Shown: positions 48,601 through 61,100 of the stretch, piece after piece | Numbering within the stretch: position 1 is the first letter of the stretch | How the letters are laid out: the number at the start of each line of letters is the position of its first letter | NCBI GenBank assembly: GCA_902729315.2 | Contig: LR746280.1 | Span: forward strand, 3,386,001-3,450,000 | DNA: 64,000 bases | Reading direction: 5' to 3' | Source: Spirodela intermedia | Taxonomy: Eukaryota; Streptophyta; Magnoliopsida; Alismatales; Araceae | The notes under the pieces: model-generated | Seen by the model: only the letters and a program-made list of their open reading frames with translations | What the model was told of the DNA's origin: nothing | The model's database searches: none | Program-made: the position numbers and the translations under genes

Positions 48601-50512
48601 AAATAGGCCAAACGCTTATGAAGATCAAAATGAAGAAATCGGACCTCTAGATACACTAATTAGTGAGAAAAAGAGAGAATGCAATATAACCAAAACACAA
48701 AGATGAAGAGGAAATTGGATGCAGATATCTCCTCAAAATGATAATGAAACAAATGCATTATAAGAAAATAAAATACTTTGTCTATCAAGTCAAACATCAT
48801 AAAAATCCAAATTTCACATAATAACATATGACAGTCTGGTCTATATTCTTAGTTCAACCCGTCTAACATTTAATGCATACTTGTTCTTAAAATAATTATT
48901 TAATGGATTATAACAAGCCCATTAGAGATATAAGCAAAATAGCTAATCCAAACTAGTTTGACTTTTGTAATTCACATTATCTAGATATATTATAATACAA
49001 ATAAATTAATGTACCAGCCATTAAATAGTGTAGAACACAAAGATTTAAACATAGTATTTTCACGCTTATGTCAAATCCTACATCAACTATCTTAAAAGCT
49101 ATCCAAACCCTTATATTCTATTAAACTTCTTCAATCTAACACACAATTTTCAAATCTAGCTCTCCCATAGTTATTGAGTCTAATCATATTGATTATTGTA
49201 AGTAAATTCAAAAGCACTTACATTAAAATCAAATTCAAAAATTCAAGTGTAATGGCCATTTAAACCACTTAAACTTATAGGGTGGGTTTGCATTTTGAAT
49301 AATGTGATTATGATTTTCAGCCTCTATTTTATTTTTTAAAATTTTGATTAATGAATTCCCAAAATGAATTCCATAATTGACCTTAACAATCTAAACTTTT
49401 GATACTATCAACATCATAACCAAGATTGATAAAATAAATGCTTCAAGTAGTTCTATGACAATTGGATTATATACTCTTGTAAGCTTAATATTACAAGCTG
49501 AATTAAATGACCATTCAACAAAGAAAGTTATATAAAAATAATAAAACAAGGTTAAGCACACGAGATAAATAAATTGGAGCTCTAATACATATATTCGCCT
49601 CATTGACTCCTACAACATTCGTTAATAGTCGACTCTCTTTGATGGGCATAAAAATCTTATTTTACCTTTTTTATTGACATATAACTGAAATCATTTTTAC
49701 CATTTGAATTAAGGCTCTACACTAAACACATAGAGGAGTTAACATCATAAAAACTTAGTAGCTATATTTCTTAAAGTAGTAATAATAAGGTATTAAAAAC
49801 GTACTTATTCTTAATCCATTTTACAAGAGGTATTCAGCACAAAATTTTCACACATGAATCTTTCAAGAATGATTATGCATAGCTCCCATGGATAAAATAA
49901 TTTAAGATCAAATAACTCTCATTCAACGCTCAAAGTGGATGTGTAAAGTCGATATCCAAGTAATCCCATTAATGCAGCCTCAACTCTATATTAGGTTTTT
50001 GATGTGTATATTTGGTTATTCGTTTTCCTAAATCAAGTTTATGTTGAATATATATTGAGGTGTTATTTCAATGTCTAAAAATAAATTATTATGTCATTAG
50101 TCAAATAAAAATGCCTCTAAGTATATAAATAAAATATTTTTAACAACTCAAAATATATCATGTTTCAGTATCCCATTTAACGAATCTAACTATCCCAAAA
50201 TATTGCAACACGATAGTCGGACTGATGTATTTTCCGATGATGAACCCCTTGTGATCATACTCTCCGTATAATCTCCATTCCATCACTATGACGCCATGAC
50301 TTGACCCATCCTTCCTCCGGTGCCAAAGAGAATTTCCAGGGCTTAGGATTTTGGCAGACCTTTCATGAAATATTTGAGCACTGAGGGACGCAGGGACGAA
50401 GGAGGGCCTTCACTGGACCCTTAATGGGTCGGCCTGAGTTGTGTCGAGCTTCGCGCCTCTGCCGTCGAGGGATTTCCTCTCTCCTCTCCTCTCCTCTGCT
50501 CTGCTCTCTGGG
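45668..50512. other. Intergenic; no gene recognised
   Basis: Contains (GA)n tracts at 46102-46128 and 47332-47354. A 174-codon frame on the minus strand (47273-46749) is Ser/Thr/Pro-rich in its middle and has no motif I recognise. It could be a hypothetical gene or chance. 48,300-50,200 is AT-rich and probably old transposon DNA. The last 110 bases before 50512 are pyrimidine-rich (CTCTCCTCT repeats), resembling a plant Y-patch promoter region for ELP5. Confidence 0.5.
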
Positions 50513-53441
50513 ATGGCGGAGGCCAGCGTGGGGAGGGCGCTCAGGGATGGCTCCCTGGAGGGGGAGCACGCAGTCGCCCTCTCCCTCAGGGATTCACTTT
50601 CCTGCCCCCTCGGCGCCCAAGTATTCGGCCACTTCTTCCGTGGCCTCGCCGCCAACATCGCCGCCGGCAGGTCCTCCGCCCGGTGGGTCCGCTGACCATC
50701 CTCCCCCTCTCCTCGCCCTCCTCCCCTGCCTCGCCTCTTTTTCATCTTCCTCTGTACTATCAGTTCTTCTCTGTGTTCTCCTTCGTGATCTCCTGTTGAT
50801 TAGCTGGGAACCTTCTGCAGTGGCCTCGTGCTCGTCGCGCTCGATCGGAGCCCGTCGCTCTACCTCGATCTTCTGAAGAGCGGGGGGCTTAATTGCGTTG
50901 GGTCCGGCGTTAACTGGTTCGTCTGCTTCCTCCGACCTGCTTTCCCTTCGGCTTCTGTTGGGCCTTGAGTGAGCTAGCCGAATTAAGGGGAAACGAACGT
51001 GCAGGTTTAGGGTTTTGGACTGTTACTCTGATCCTCTCGGCTGGAAAGCCCGCCTCCCTTCCTCCCTTCGTCTGGGCGGCGACGCCTCTGTGGAAGAACT
51101 GCAAACCCTCTTCACGGATGTGAAGGACGTTGACCGATTGCTTTCTCTAGTCCTCGACCTTGGAAGAGGTACGGAAGAGCCGACGGCTTCTCTAAGGCCT
51201 GGTCTGTCCTGGGTCGGCGTCGATGGGAATCGCCATTTTCGGCCCTGTGTGCTTCTTCTTTTGTACTACGGAAAACTTTCACGTGAGTTTTGTTCTCTTT
51301 GGACATACTGAATCCCTAGGTTTTTCTCTGCGTGCAGGAATGGTGGGAGAAGGAAAGCGCCGCTTCGCCGTCGCCGTTGACTCGGTACTTCCCCCCATTT
51401 CTGTCTAGGGTTCCTGGTTCAGGGTCGTTAACCTCGAGTGCTAAGACCCGACGTAGAACTGGGGCCAATTATGATTTGCTTCAACAGAGCTAGCAGCTTC
51501 ATCCTCCTCCCAAGTGTGAGCTTCACCTGTTGTACCCTTCTCAGGTCAGCGCGCTGCTCAGACGCGCTTCGCTCCAATCAGTTGCGAGCTTCATCAGTAA
51601 TCTCCGGGGCCATGGTATGAATTCACGCGCCCATTATCTCGGAATCAAAGGAGTCGCCCCCCAATTGGGTTTGAGAGATCCTCTCCCATCACCTTCATCC
51701 ATTCAATCCGAGTAGCCGATCAATCTTCGCGTGATTCTTCCTCCAGGTCAGGTCTCAACTGTCCTCTGGCTACTACAGTCAGACCTTCACGAGTCCAGGA
51801 TATGCGCCGCTTTCGATTACATTTCCACCATGGTTGTCCTCTTGGAGCCCGAAATTGAAAACCCGGGGACAGAAAGAGGAGGCTCAAATCTCGAACAGAA
51901 TTTCCGAGGGGGAAGGTTCCATCTGCGGATGAAGCGGCGCAATGGAAGGGTGAAGGTCCTCGTAAGTCCCTTCATCATCATCATCGTCGTCGTCATCGCC
52001 ACCAGTCATTGCTAAAAACTTTCTTTTTACCTCGGCATTGATTCATGGCCTCGGAACCCAGTGCGAAGAATTCTTCGTGGAGACTGCTGGGGTGAAGTTT
52101 TTCTCGACTCCTTTGTCTGAAAGTAAGATCGCCGAGCAGACACTGCTGCCAAAGGTCTGTTCAATCTAGGTGGGCATGTATCCCAGTTTTGCACCTCGTT
52201 TCTCTGCATTTGGTCATATAATCACGGGGTTTATCTCCATTTCCATTTGCATTTGCAGTTGCAGTTGCAGTTTAATCTCCAGTTATCAGAGAAGGAGCGG
52301 ATGGACAGGGAAAAAGTGGTGCTCCCATTCGAACACCAAGGTCTGGTCCTCCACCTACCTTTTGTTCATCGTGATCTCCAAAACTTTTACTTATTTTTCA
52401 AAATTATTTACCATGATCTCTTTATGGATGCACCTTAATGGTCGCTTACTTAATTTTTACCAAGTATTTCTGTAGAGCAAAGCATTTCAAAAGAGTTTCG
52501 GTGATATGGTGTGTGGGTGCACAGTTAGTTCTGATTATTACTGAACCGAAATTGAAATAATTATTATTCTTTAAGAATTAATCATCTTGGGATGGTTGCA
52601 CCACTCCATGGTTCATGGCAAGAACAGAGGTCAACGGTAGCTCTTCGTCACATATTTCTGCCATCTTTTTTAAAAAAAAAAGAAAAGGGCCACGAGTGGC
52701 AAAAGTTGTTGATCCTCCCGGGTTTCAATTTCTATAGCTATTAGCTCTTTCGGCCCCACTTTTTTTCTCTAGATTAAATAATAGCGTCTAGATGATCAAC
52801 AGGTTTGGGTCTTCTAGATGAGGAAGCTTCATTGTGATAATTCTCCTCTGAGCTTCCCCAAGCAGCCTCTCAATCCATCAATTTGGTCATTAAGATCATA
52901 TCAGGCATCCTAGGAAATCGATCAAATTTGATGCACTTCACATATCAGAAGGCTGGATTATATTTCTTCAATGTACACCTTTTCCACCTTCGTTTCTGGA
53001 TTAATCTTTTCCCTCTAAAGATGGTGAAAAAGAGAAATACCCCATTTTTCCACTTCGATCTGCCGTTCTTGAACATGGGTCTTCTCATCTCACCTCATCT
53101 CTGATGCTATACTATTATCATCATCATCATCATCATTCCTATTATTATCAGTTTATTATTATTATTATTATTATTATGGTTGTTCTTCTTCTCGAAGTTT
53201 TTTCTCAGCCATATCGGATGTTTCTTTCTTATTTTCAGGGAATGGCAAGGCTGTGAGGATATACGACGGCCGCCGATCCACTGAAGAGTTGGGGCCTACG
53301 GGGGGCGGTGAGGCAGCTGAGTTGGGCAGGGCAGTCGGCAGCGGTGGCGGCGGGAAGGGCGAGATTCACTACGTCCGAGACTCCGACGAGGAGGAGTTGC
53401 CAGACTCGGATGAGGACCCCGACGATGACCTTGACATATGA
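50513..53441 (+). CDS. ELP5: Elongator complex protein 5
   Basis: ELP5 is part of the ELP4-ELP5-ELP6 subassembly of Elongator, which modifies wobble uridines of tRNA and influences transcription. It folds like RecA ATPases but lacks Walker motifs. Nine exons join in frame: 50513-50682, 50821-50916, 51005-51168, 51338-51384, 51545-51614, 51747-51961, 52062-52154, 52265-52340 and 53239-53441, giving 377 residues. Landmarks are [89 protein letters not shown] and [15 protein letters not shown]. The acidic end [12 protein letters not shown] is the conserved C-terminus of plant ELP5. The first exon is GC-rich, with GC content falling toward the 3' end. The exon 8 acceptor is ambiguous among three consecutive CAGs. 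Start chosen at MAEAS because it matches the family; an in-frame ATG lies 72 bases upstream. Confidence 0.93.
53115..53177. repeat. (ATC)n and (ATT)n microsatellites in ELP5 intron 8
   Basis: An ATC run at about 53115-53136 and an ATT run at about 53154-53177, some 60 bases before the last ELP5 acceptor. Confidence 0.9.
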
Positions 53442-54482
53442 ACTTTTAATCCTGGGCGTTGAGGAGCGACCCAGTGTAGTACTAGTAATCTAGGTTTGAG
53501 CGCTGAGGAACAAGCCGCTTACTAATTATGGCATTCTTTTGGGGCCTAAATCCTGATGCTGGCGAGATGGGTCGTTCATGTTGACGGCTAAATTGGTTAT
53601 TAGGAACAGATTTAGCATTTTATTTTAGTTTTACTTACTGGGAGGAATGTAGTGAATAAAATGTTTGATGGGTCTGAAAGTAAGTGTTTCCTAATTAGTG
53701 GGAGGGGGTGGATCTTATGATTATTCTGTGGTCAGACATGCATGCAACAACCATAGCTGATATTTGATTAATGACAGTTGAATTCGAGCGAGTATACTTA
53801 CTGACTTTATTCTTCATTTAATCTTCTCAAAAAAGTCCCAATTAAAAAGAAAAAAATGGAAAGGGGGCTACAATTTTCTCTTATTTGGAAAGTTGATATT
53901 ATTATAATTTATTTCAGACGCCCGTAGAGCTGCTTCCTCAGAATGGCAGCTAGCGTTTCTTGAATTTAAATAAAATTTTTATATATAACTCAACGAGAGA
54001 AAAAAAATGATATTTTTGTCTTGAACAGTTCTCAAGTAAAAATGTAGGGTTTTTTTTAATTTATTTATTTATTTATTTATTTCATGGGAAACTCTTTCAT
54101 AAAATGGCATCAGCATCCTTGAGAAGAACACCCGCGATATATTTTTAAACAAAGAATAAAAATAAAGAGTAATAGCAAAAAAGAGAGAGAAAATCCCAAG
54201 AATAATACCAGCATCCTCCGATATATAAAGAAAGAATGATTGCGTGGGGGGAAAAATACATGAATCATGTTATTCACATGTTCTTGAATCACTTGGCAGC
54301 GCAACAAACACGATGAGCACCACCCTGCGACTGCCATCCCCCACACACAGATAAATAGCATCTATAATTTCCCCCCAGGTCGAGGAGGAGGTGAGCAATG
54401 TCCCTGGTTCTAATCGCGCTGCCAAGGGTGCTGAAGGGAACAACTCATGGATTGATTACTAGTACTAGGCTACTAGGGGGGC
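53442..54482. other. Intergenic space between convergent genes
   Basis: About 1.04 kb separates the stop codons of ELP5 and the M50B-like gene, so it holds both 3' UTRs. It contains a (TTTA)n run at 54059-54082. No coding content recognised. Confidence 0.7.
54059..54082. repeat. (TTTA)n microsatellite
   Basis: Six units between the two convergent genes. Confidence 0.9.
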
Positions 54483-54719
54483 TCAGGACAGAATCACGAG
54501 GCCAAGGTACATGGATCCGCATAAGAATGAGAACGATATCAAGCCCCTGCAAACACATTCCATTTCCATGAACTCTCTGAAGCCCAGTATAAACAGCAAC
54601 CTAAGTATGATGGTGAATTTTCAACAACAACAAAATAAATAAATAAATAAATAAATTTGAAGGGTTTCAAAAAGAAAAAAAAGTTGGTAGTAACGGGTGG
54701 AGTAGGCTGGTCTGTATAT

Positions 54720-54751
<32 letters not shown>

Positions 54752-55105
54752 TACATAGATGTTCTATTGTCCCAGTCAACGCTACACAGCTATAATGCTC
54801 TAATATGACACCTTCTTTCTGACTCTGCCAGCAGGGGAAAGAACAAAGGATGGGACCCACCCAGAAAATAGAAAATGAAATTTTTAATCCAATTATGTTC
54901 AACGAAAAATAAGTAATGATATGATATGAGGCTAATGCTGTGGCGGCAGTGAACTGACCAGATCACACCCCAGGCAACACCGTTGCAGGGGCAAGGGCAG
55001 ACTTCGGCAAACTTCTCAGCATCGCTCGTATTCACCCTTCGAGAGATCAAGTCGTCGTAGATATCTGCACAGATGAAAAGCATGAATTTGGAGGGAATTA
55101 TCAGA

Positions 55106-55137
<32 letters not shown>

Positions 55138-58100
55138 TTATGAATGACTGGATGAAGAGAAATGTTTTCCCTCAAATCATATCAAATTTGGAATCGTACC
55201 ATAAACTGAGAACAAGCTGTTCATCACTCCTGCAGAATGAATGCATATATATAGGAACGTCATCTTCCTCGGTTTATATGACAAAATATCCACGAAATAT
55301 ATCGAATTAATGAATGGGAGGAATCCAATCAAATAAAATCTCACCGATGAACAGGATGACGTACCGAAGAATGCGCAGCTTTGTATATTCCTGTAGAATC
55401 CAAACAACGGCTAGAAAAACGATGAAGCCTGGAGATTGTCGAGTAAAGAAAGCGTCGTCAACGTGCTAGAGAGTTTAGAGAAGGAAAAAGGCAAAAGCGG
55501 GGCTGCTCTCCACAACTCACCGATGGAAAGCCCTCGAAGCAACCACTGCAAAAGACGATTACATAATAAGATAGAACACAAATCAGGGGCACAAGCACGA
55601 TAACGAATTAGGAGTGTCTAATGGCCTTTTTTTGCTTCTTTTCTTTTCTTGTTGCAAGCTCTCTGAGGATACGAGCTCGCTTGTAATCTAATAAATCCGA
55701 AAGTAGAAACGCTTACATTCTTCGCAACAAAGAGGACTATGAACAGTGCAGCGGCAAAACATCCAGCAGCTATTCTAGCAGTGAGAAGATTGGTGGAAGC
55801 GAGTATGAGAACCATCCCCCAGAACGATGACCCCAGATCTACAGACAGAGATTAGTCTTACTTTCATGAGCGAATGATTGACTAATACGAATAAAAATAC
55901 AAGCTAATATTACCCAGGGGCAAATCTTGGAGGGCGATATCCTCTGACGTCAACAAGAATCGCTTAACCAAAAAAAAAAAAAAAGAGAAAAACAAGAATG
56001 GCTTACATCCAGCAGGTAAAATCACCCAGTAGATACCACCTCGTGTCTCTGTGACACCACCTTCATCGGCATCAACACGTATGCCATCAACCTGGAAATT
56101 TTCAAATTTTATGCTGGATCGTCACAACAATTGGAAGAGCATATAGGGTACTTATGACTTTAAATAGGAACAGTGGTTCAATCAATTGTCTGCGTGCCAG
56201 AAATCAATTCAGAAAGGAAAATATGATTACACAACACAAGTGTTAGACAATTTCCATATATTCAGAAGAGTTCTTCAGAAGAGTGTGCAGCATTTATCTG
56301 TGTTCTAGGTAGAGAGAGCCAGCTTTGAGATCTTTAATGAGGGAGGGAGAACTTTATCCATTGATCCTGAGGGGCTTTTAGTTCTGAGCTGATCTTTTTT
56401 TAACATGATGGCGAAAAGAACGAAACTATATTTCAGAGATTCTTCTTGAAAGCTCTCACTAATCTTACACTAACGATTCTCTCATCTGATATTTAATGTC
56501 TATGTTGTCTCATCTACTTCCAGATAAAAAATTAAAAAAAGGCAAACAATACAAGTAACAATCGTCACTATTTCCAGATCAATATAACGTACATGAAAGG
56601 GCACATAATGAAGCCCGAAAATCAATTATAAAGATAAGTGAAATGCACATTAGGGAATAAAACATTGAAGGAAAATAAAACGATATTTGCTCATAGCCCT
56701 CTGCATGTGGAACTAATGTTCATATGTTATACTCGGGTTCCAGTAATGTTATCATTGTTCTTTGAACAGAAAAGGGAAGCATTATCCTGGAGTCTCACAA
56801 ATGGAAATAAGGAGATATTTCACCGATAACAGACACGTTCATAACTACAATTGAAGTTTATCGGTCAAAAAGAAATCTCTAAGAAAGCCAAAACTCAGAT
56901 AGAACATAGATTTCGCATTTGTCAAATAGAAATTTGTACTCTTTGTCGACTGTCTAACCTTCATCTTATTGGATTCCAAGTCCCAGTTTGAGCATGGATT
57001 TTTTGGTCATCTAGTTACCTTTTGACTCATTATCAATTCTTTAAATCAGATCTTCTTGAATCAAGACACAGTAATCGTTCTGAAAAATTACAACATCGGG
57101 CCACTTCTGTTTCTTCTCAGATCATACTTTGATCTACAGATCTTATCACGCATATGTACGTGTGAGTGTATATATACTTAATAAATAAATTAAAAAAAAA
57201 TAAGGATTTGGCCGAAATTTTTTCCAATGCCATTGATTTTATTTTATGGCGTGCACTGGGATCATCAACCATTGTCTCTTTACCTATAACCATAAATCTG
57301 AAAATCCCACTGAAGATAATAAAATTATGTCCGACTGCTGCAGTGTCAGAGCCTGAATGAAGAATGCAGAAACGGAAGACCATAGAAACTGTTAATGGAA
57401 ATAATTAGGCCTAGCATAAAGGCTTGAAAATATGCAGAAAACTTAAGGTTCTGGTTTAAGTCTCATATTCCAAATGTACCTTTTTACCACTTTCATTATT
57501 CGTCTATTAATCAAGCTAAAATGAAAGTACGGCAGAACTCCAAATTCTCATTTGAATTTGTTGAAACAGACTTTTTTATTTTTGAAAAAAAAAACCACTT
57601 TTGCATTATAACTCTTCCAGGTGGGTGCTGCACAGCTGATTTCACAGAAACAGATAGCTCCCAAATATAGGTATACTCTTACAATACGTTCTGATTGTCT
57701 ATATTCTATTATTCTGAACATATGAAGTTTAAGCCATACTTTAAGCCATATTTTAAAACAATACTCTTACAGATAGCTGCCATATTTAAGGCAAATGAAG
57801 TCTTTACCAAAATCCTAGTTCATTATTTTCCACTGAATGAAGGTTTTTGATCCATTCTGCAAACTTTTCAATAGTAACACAATTCCAGCAAGGCAGTGTA
57901 CAATACATACGTTGAACGGTGTTGAAAGCTGATCTTATATAAAAATTCCAGGACTCTACGAGAAGCTTGGAAAATGGACTATCCAACAAATGATAAGTAG
58001 ATGGTGGAAACTAAAGGAAAGACCTTATCATATTGGAAGTTTACGAGCATGTGCTCATATCAGAAGGGCAGGCGATGACTGGTGATCGTCAACATAGGAA

Positions 58101-61100
58101 ATAAAGAGAGAACTTAAGGCTGGGTTAAATGTTGAAGCAGCAAAAAAGAGTATCCAAGTCACAGCAACAGGGTAGTATTTTGATTATGCAACAAATGGCC
58201 CTTGAGTAAGAAAAATTGATCTATAGAGGTTGGTACTTGACAGATGCCTACAATGGACAGAGTCATATTTATTCAGCCACTGAAATAATTATATTCCTTT
58301 TCAACAAAAAAGAGCGGTTGTGAACAATCTTTACGTCAAAAAGAGAACCAAAGTGGTCATATGTATGAAGTATTAACCAGTGGAGGCCAGTTGCTCACAT
58401 CATTCAACGATGTGCTAAACTAATTATTAATACAAAAATCGACAATAATTCAGTGCATTTAATCCTACCAGGAATGCTCTGCATTACTACAAGAAACTAG
58501 GCACAGTGATGCATTGCGAATTTCGCATAGATCAGCATTTATTGCAAATGATGGTCTGCATGGTCCAAAGTGAAAGGTACATAATTAGTGTCAGGCGCAA
58601 AAAACAGACAAGCTTCTGTATCCTAAAAATTTATAGCATTCAAATGTGGATTTATTTTTTTTTCATCAAAAAGAGTTCCAATATTTGAGAAAATTGAATA
58701 CAGGAATCCTGTTTGCAGTTGGGTACCCGCATTTCGTTTGTGTTTTATGATACATGACCATCTTCCACAAAAATCCTCCACTAAAACCAGCGTATCCTGT
58801 AATGGCCGTCCTATTCAACCCACGAACTGGAGTGCATCAGGGTTGTGACATAATAATTGACATTTAGAATGACATAAAAAATTGGACATAGAAACACTAT
58901 CTAAAACCATGTTATCGGTTACTCTAGTTCTTGAGCGAACAAGAGATGGATGCGAGATGAATCACTTGCAAGTAAATCGGTCAGCAGTAAGAGACAGATC
59001 GGACTCTAAAGGAAAGCATTATGTTGTGAGGGAATGGGATTTGTATTGGCTTCGGTTACCTTTGGGTTTCTAGCTTTGGCGAAATTGAATTCGCATAATA
59101 CTATTATTCACGTGATAGCTAAAGTATAAACTGTAAAGTCAACTCGGGCTGTATATCACCTATTTACCACTTGCAAATAGAGGAACAGAAATGGAAATAA
59201 AGGGCATTAATGCACTTGAAGATATTTGAGAGTAACATGGACACCAAGAGAGGTGATTTGCAACAAAATTCAGGTCTCATTTGGGAAACGAATACATTTG
59301 GCCTTTTTTTGTGTGCTTCAGTTAAAATAATCAAGAAACGTTTTTTGTCCTCAAATTGAAAGAAGATGAGGTGCAGTAAAAATGAGATTTTTTTTTTTCA
59401 AATTAAGAAAGAAATTATTTCTTCCTGTAGGAGAACTATCATTGCTAATGATTGACAACTGCGTTAAGTCAGAATCTAGGAAGGATGAAAGTACAGATCC
59501 CGTGGGAAGGTTCATCAGTATCAATGGCATTTGAATATTTTATCAATTATCAATAACCATATTAATAAATCCGTGGGAAGGTCCACTATCATCATAAAGC
59601 CTTTTCTCGTCAGGTTGATGAAAGGTTTGGGATTTGAAAAGCCAAATGTCACGAGGTTCAGCTAAGGCTTTCAAGTCAGTCGATAGCCCAATGCACCGAT
59701 CGTAAGAAATGAGAATAGGCAGACAAAGGTATGAATTCGAAGGCTGACAAAAACAATTAGCAGGAAACAGTTGGAAGGTGCTGACTACTCAATATGAGAA
59801 TAAGAATAAAATTTAATGAACGAAGTTCACAAAAGTATAGTTGAAAAAATACATAGCATAACATAGGCAACGCAAGAGATAGATACAAAGCCAAATCTTC
59901 TCAATGATAACCACTAATATGCACATATTTTTAAAGATGTACTGGTCTTAAGCTTTCAAGTAAACCAGCGTCACACTCAAATTTCAGGTCACGCCCAGTA
60001 TCATGAATGATGCATTTATCAGGTGAGGTATTATTAAGAATCCCATTTCTCCCCCATATGTTGACCCTATGACTGCCAAATCGATTATTGATTTTGTTAA
60101 AGTTGTTTGCGCCTTCTATCCTAATGCTGTGAATGCTGCCCTGTTTCACATTGTCAACATCTCTCGTTCCAAATTTTTGAGTCATGATTATCATGGAATT
60201 TGGCACAGACTTCACGTCTTCCTTGATTAATCACTATTTTAGTTTGAATATGGTAACGTCTCCTATCTTAATGCTAAACAGACACATTCCATTTCTTGAA
60301 TCGAGTTATTTAGTTTTAACAACATCAAGAGATCTTCAGAATCAAATCTTTCTACCAAATTAGGAAATTCAATCACAGATATAAGAGAAAAAAACATGTA
60401 AATCATTTTGAAAAATACTGATAGACACCTTTAACTGAAAAAATATTATAACACAGATAATTATCAAGGGGAAACTCTCTATTTTCTACAAAGGATCTTC
60501 TTGTCAGAGCAAAGTGCTCACACCACTTTTTTTTCTCTTCCTTTCTGTCTTCTTCCTCATCATTGATAACCCCAGCCAATGGCCAATTGTAGGAGCAAAG
60601 GCCCTTTTTCTGGAAAGGATCTTCTCATGAAAGGCAAGGTCATCTTCTTATTCATCTTCTTCTTCTCCTTTTTGGTCTTCTTCTTCTTTTTCGTCCCCTT
60701 CTCCATCTTCTTCTTACTTTCGATCCTTCCTCGTCCTCTTCATCAGATTGGGATTTTTCAAAAGCCTTTTTATGCTTCATCTCATTCTCATTTCTATACT
60801 CTGGCAGGAATCCAATTCCGATCCAAATCAGCTGATTTTTATTCAAATTACGATATTCCTTTCAAGCTAACTTTTCTTATTAAATCAGATGTAAGCCTCA
60901 CATCATAGTTTGAGCGTCATCATAGTATCAGCGTCCTAATAAAAGCTTGCCTTGGAATGTGTAGATTTCCCGACTTCAGGTCTTCAGCAGTTACCGCAGG
61001 CTCGTCCATAAAAGGACATAGTATCTCATGCTCTTGATGAGTGACAATTGTTATTAAGTGATGCTGTGGGAAAATTCCTGGATGCAAAATTATTTTGAAG

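Noticed and set aside
50410-50876. Open frames of 111-150 codons overlapping ELP5 exons 1 and 2
   Set aside because: They are shadow frames of a GC-rich first exon. The ELP5 frame alone matches a family and splices correctly.
60560-60908. Lys/Arg-rich or Phe-rich frame in the M50B-like intron
   Set aside because: It derives from CTT/TTC low-complexity DNA with no recognisable domain.
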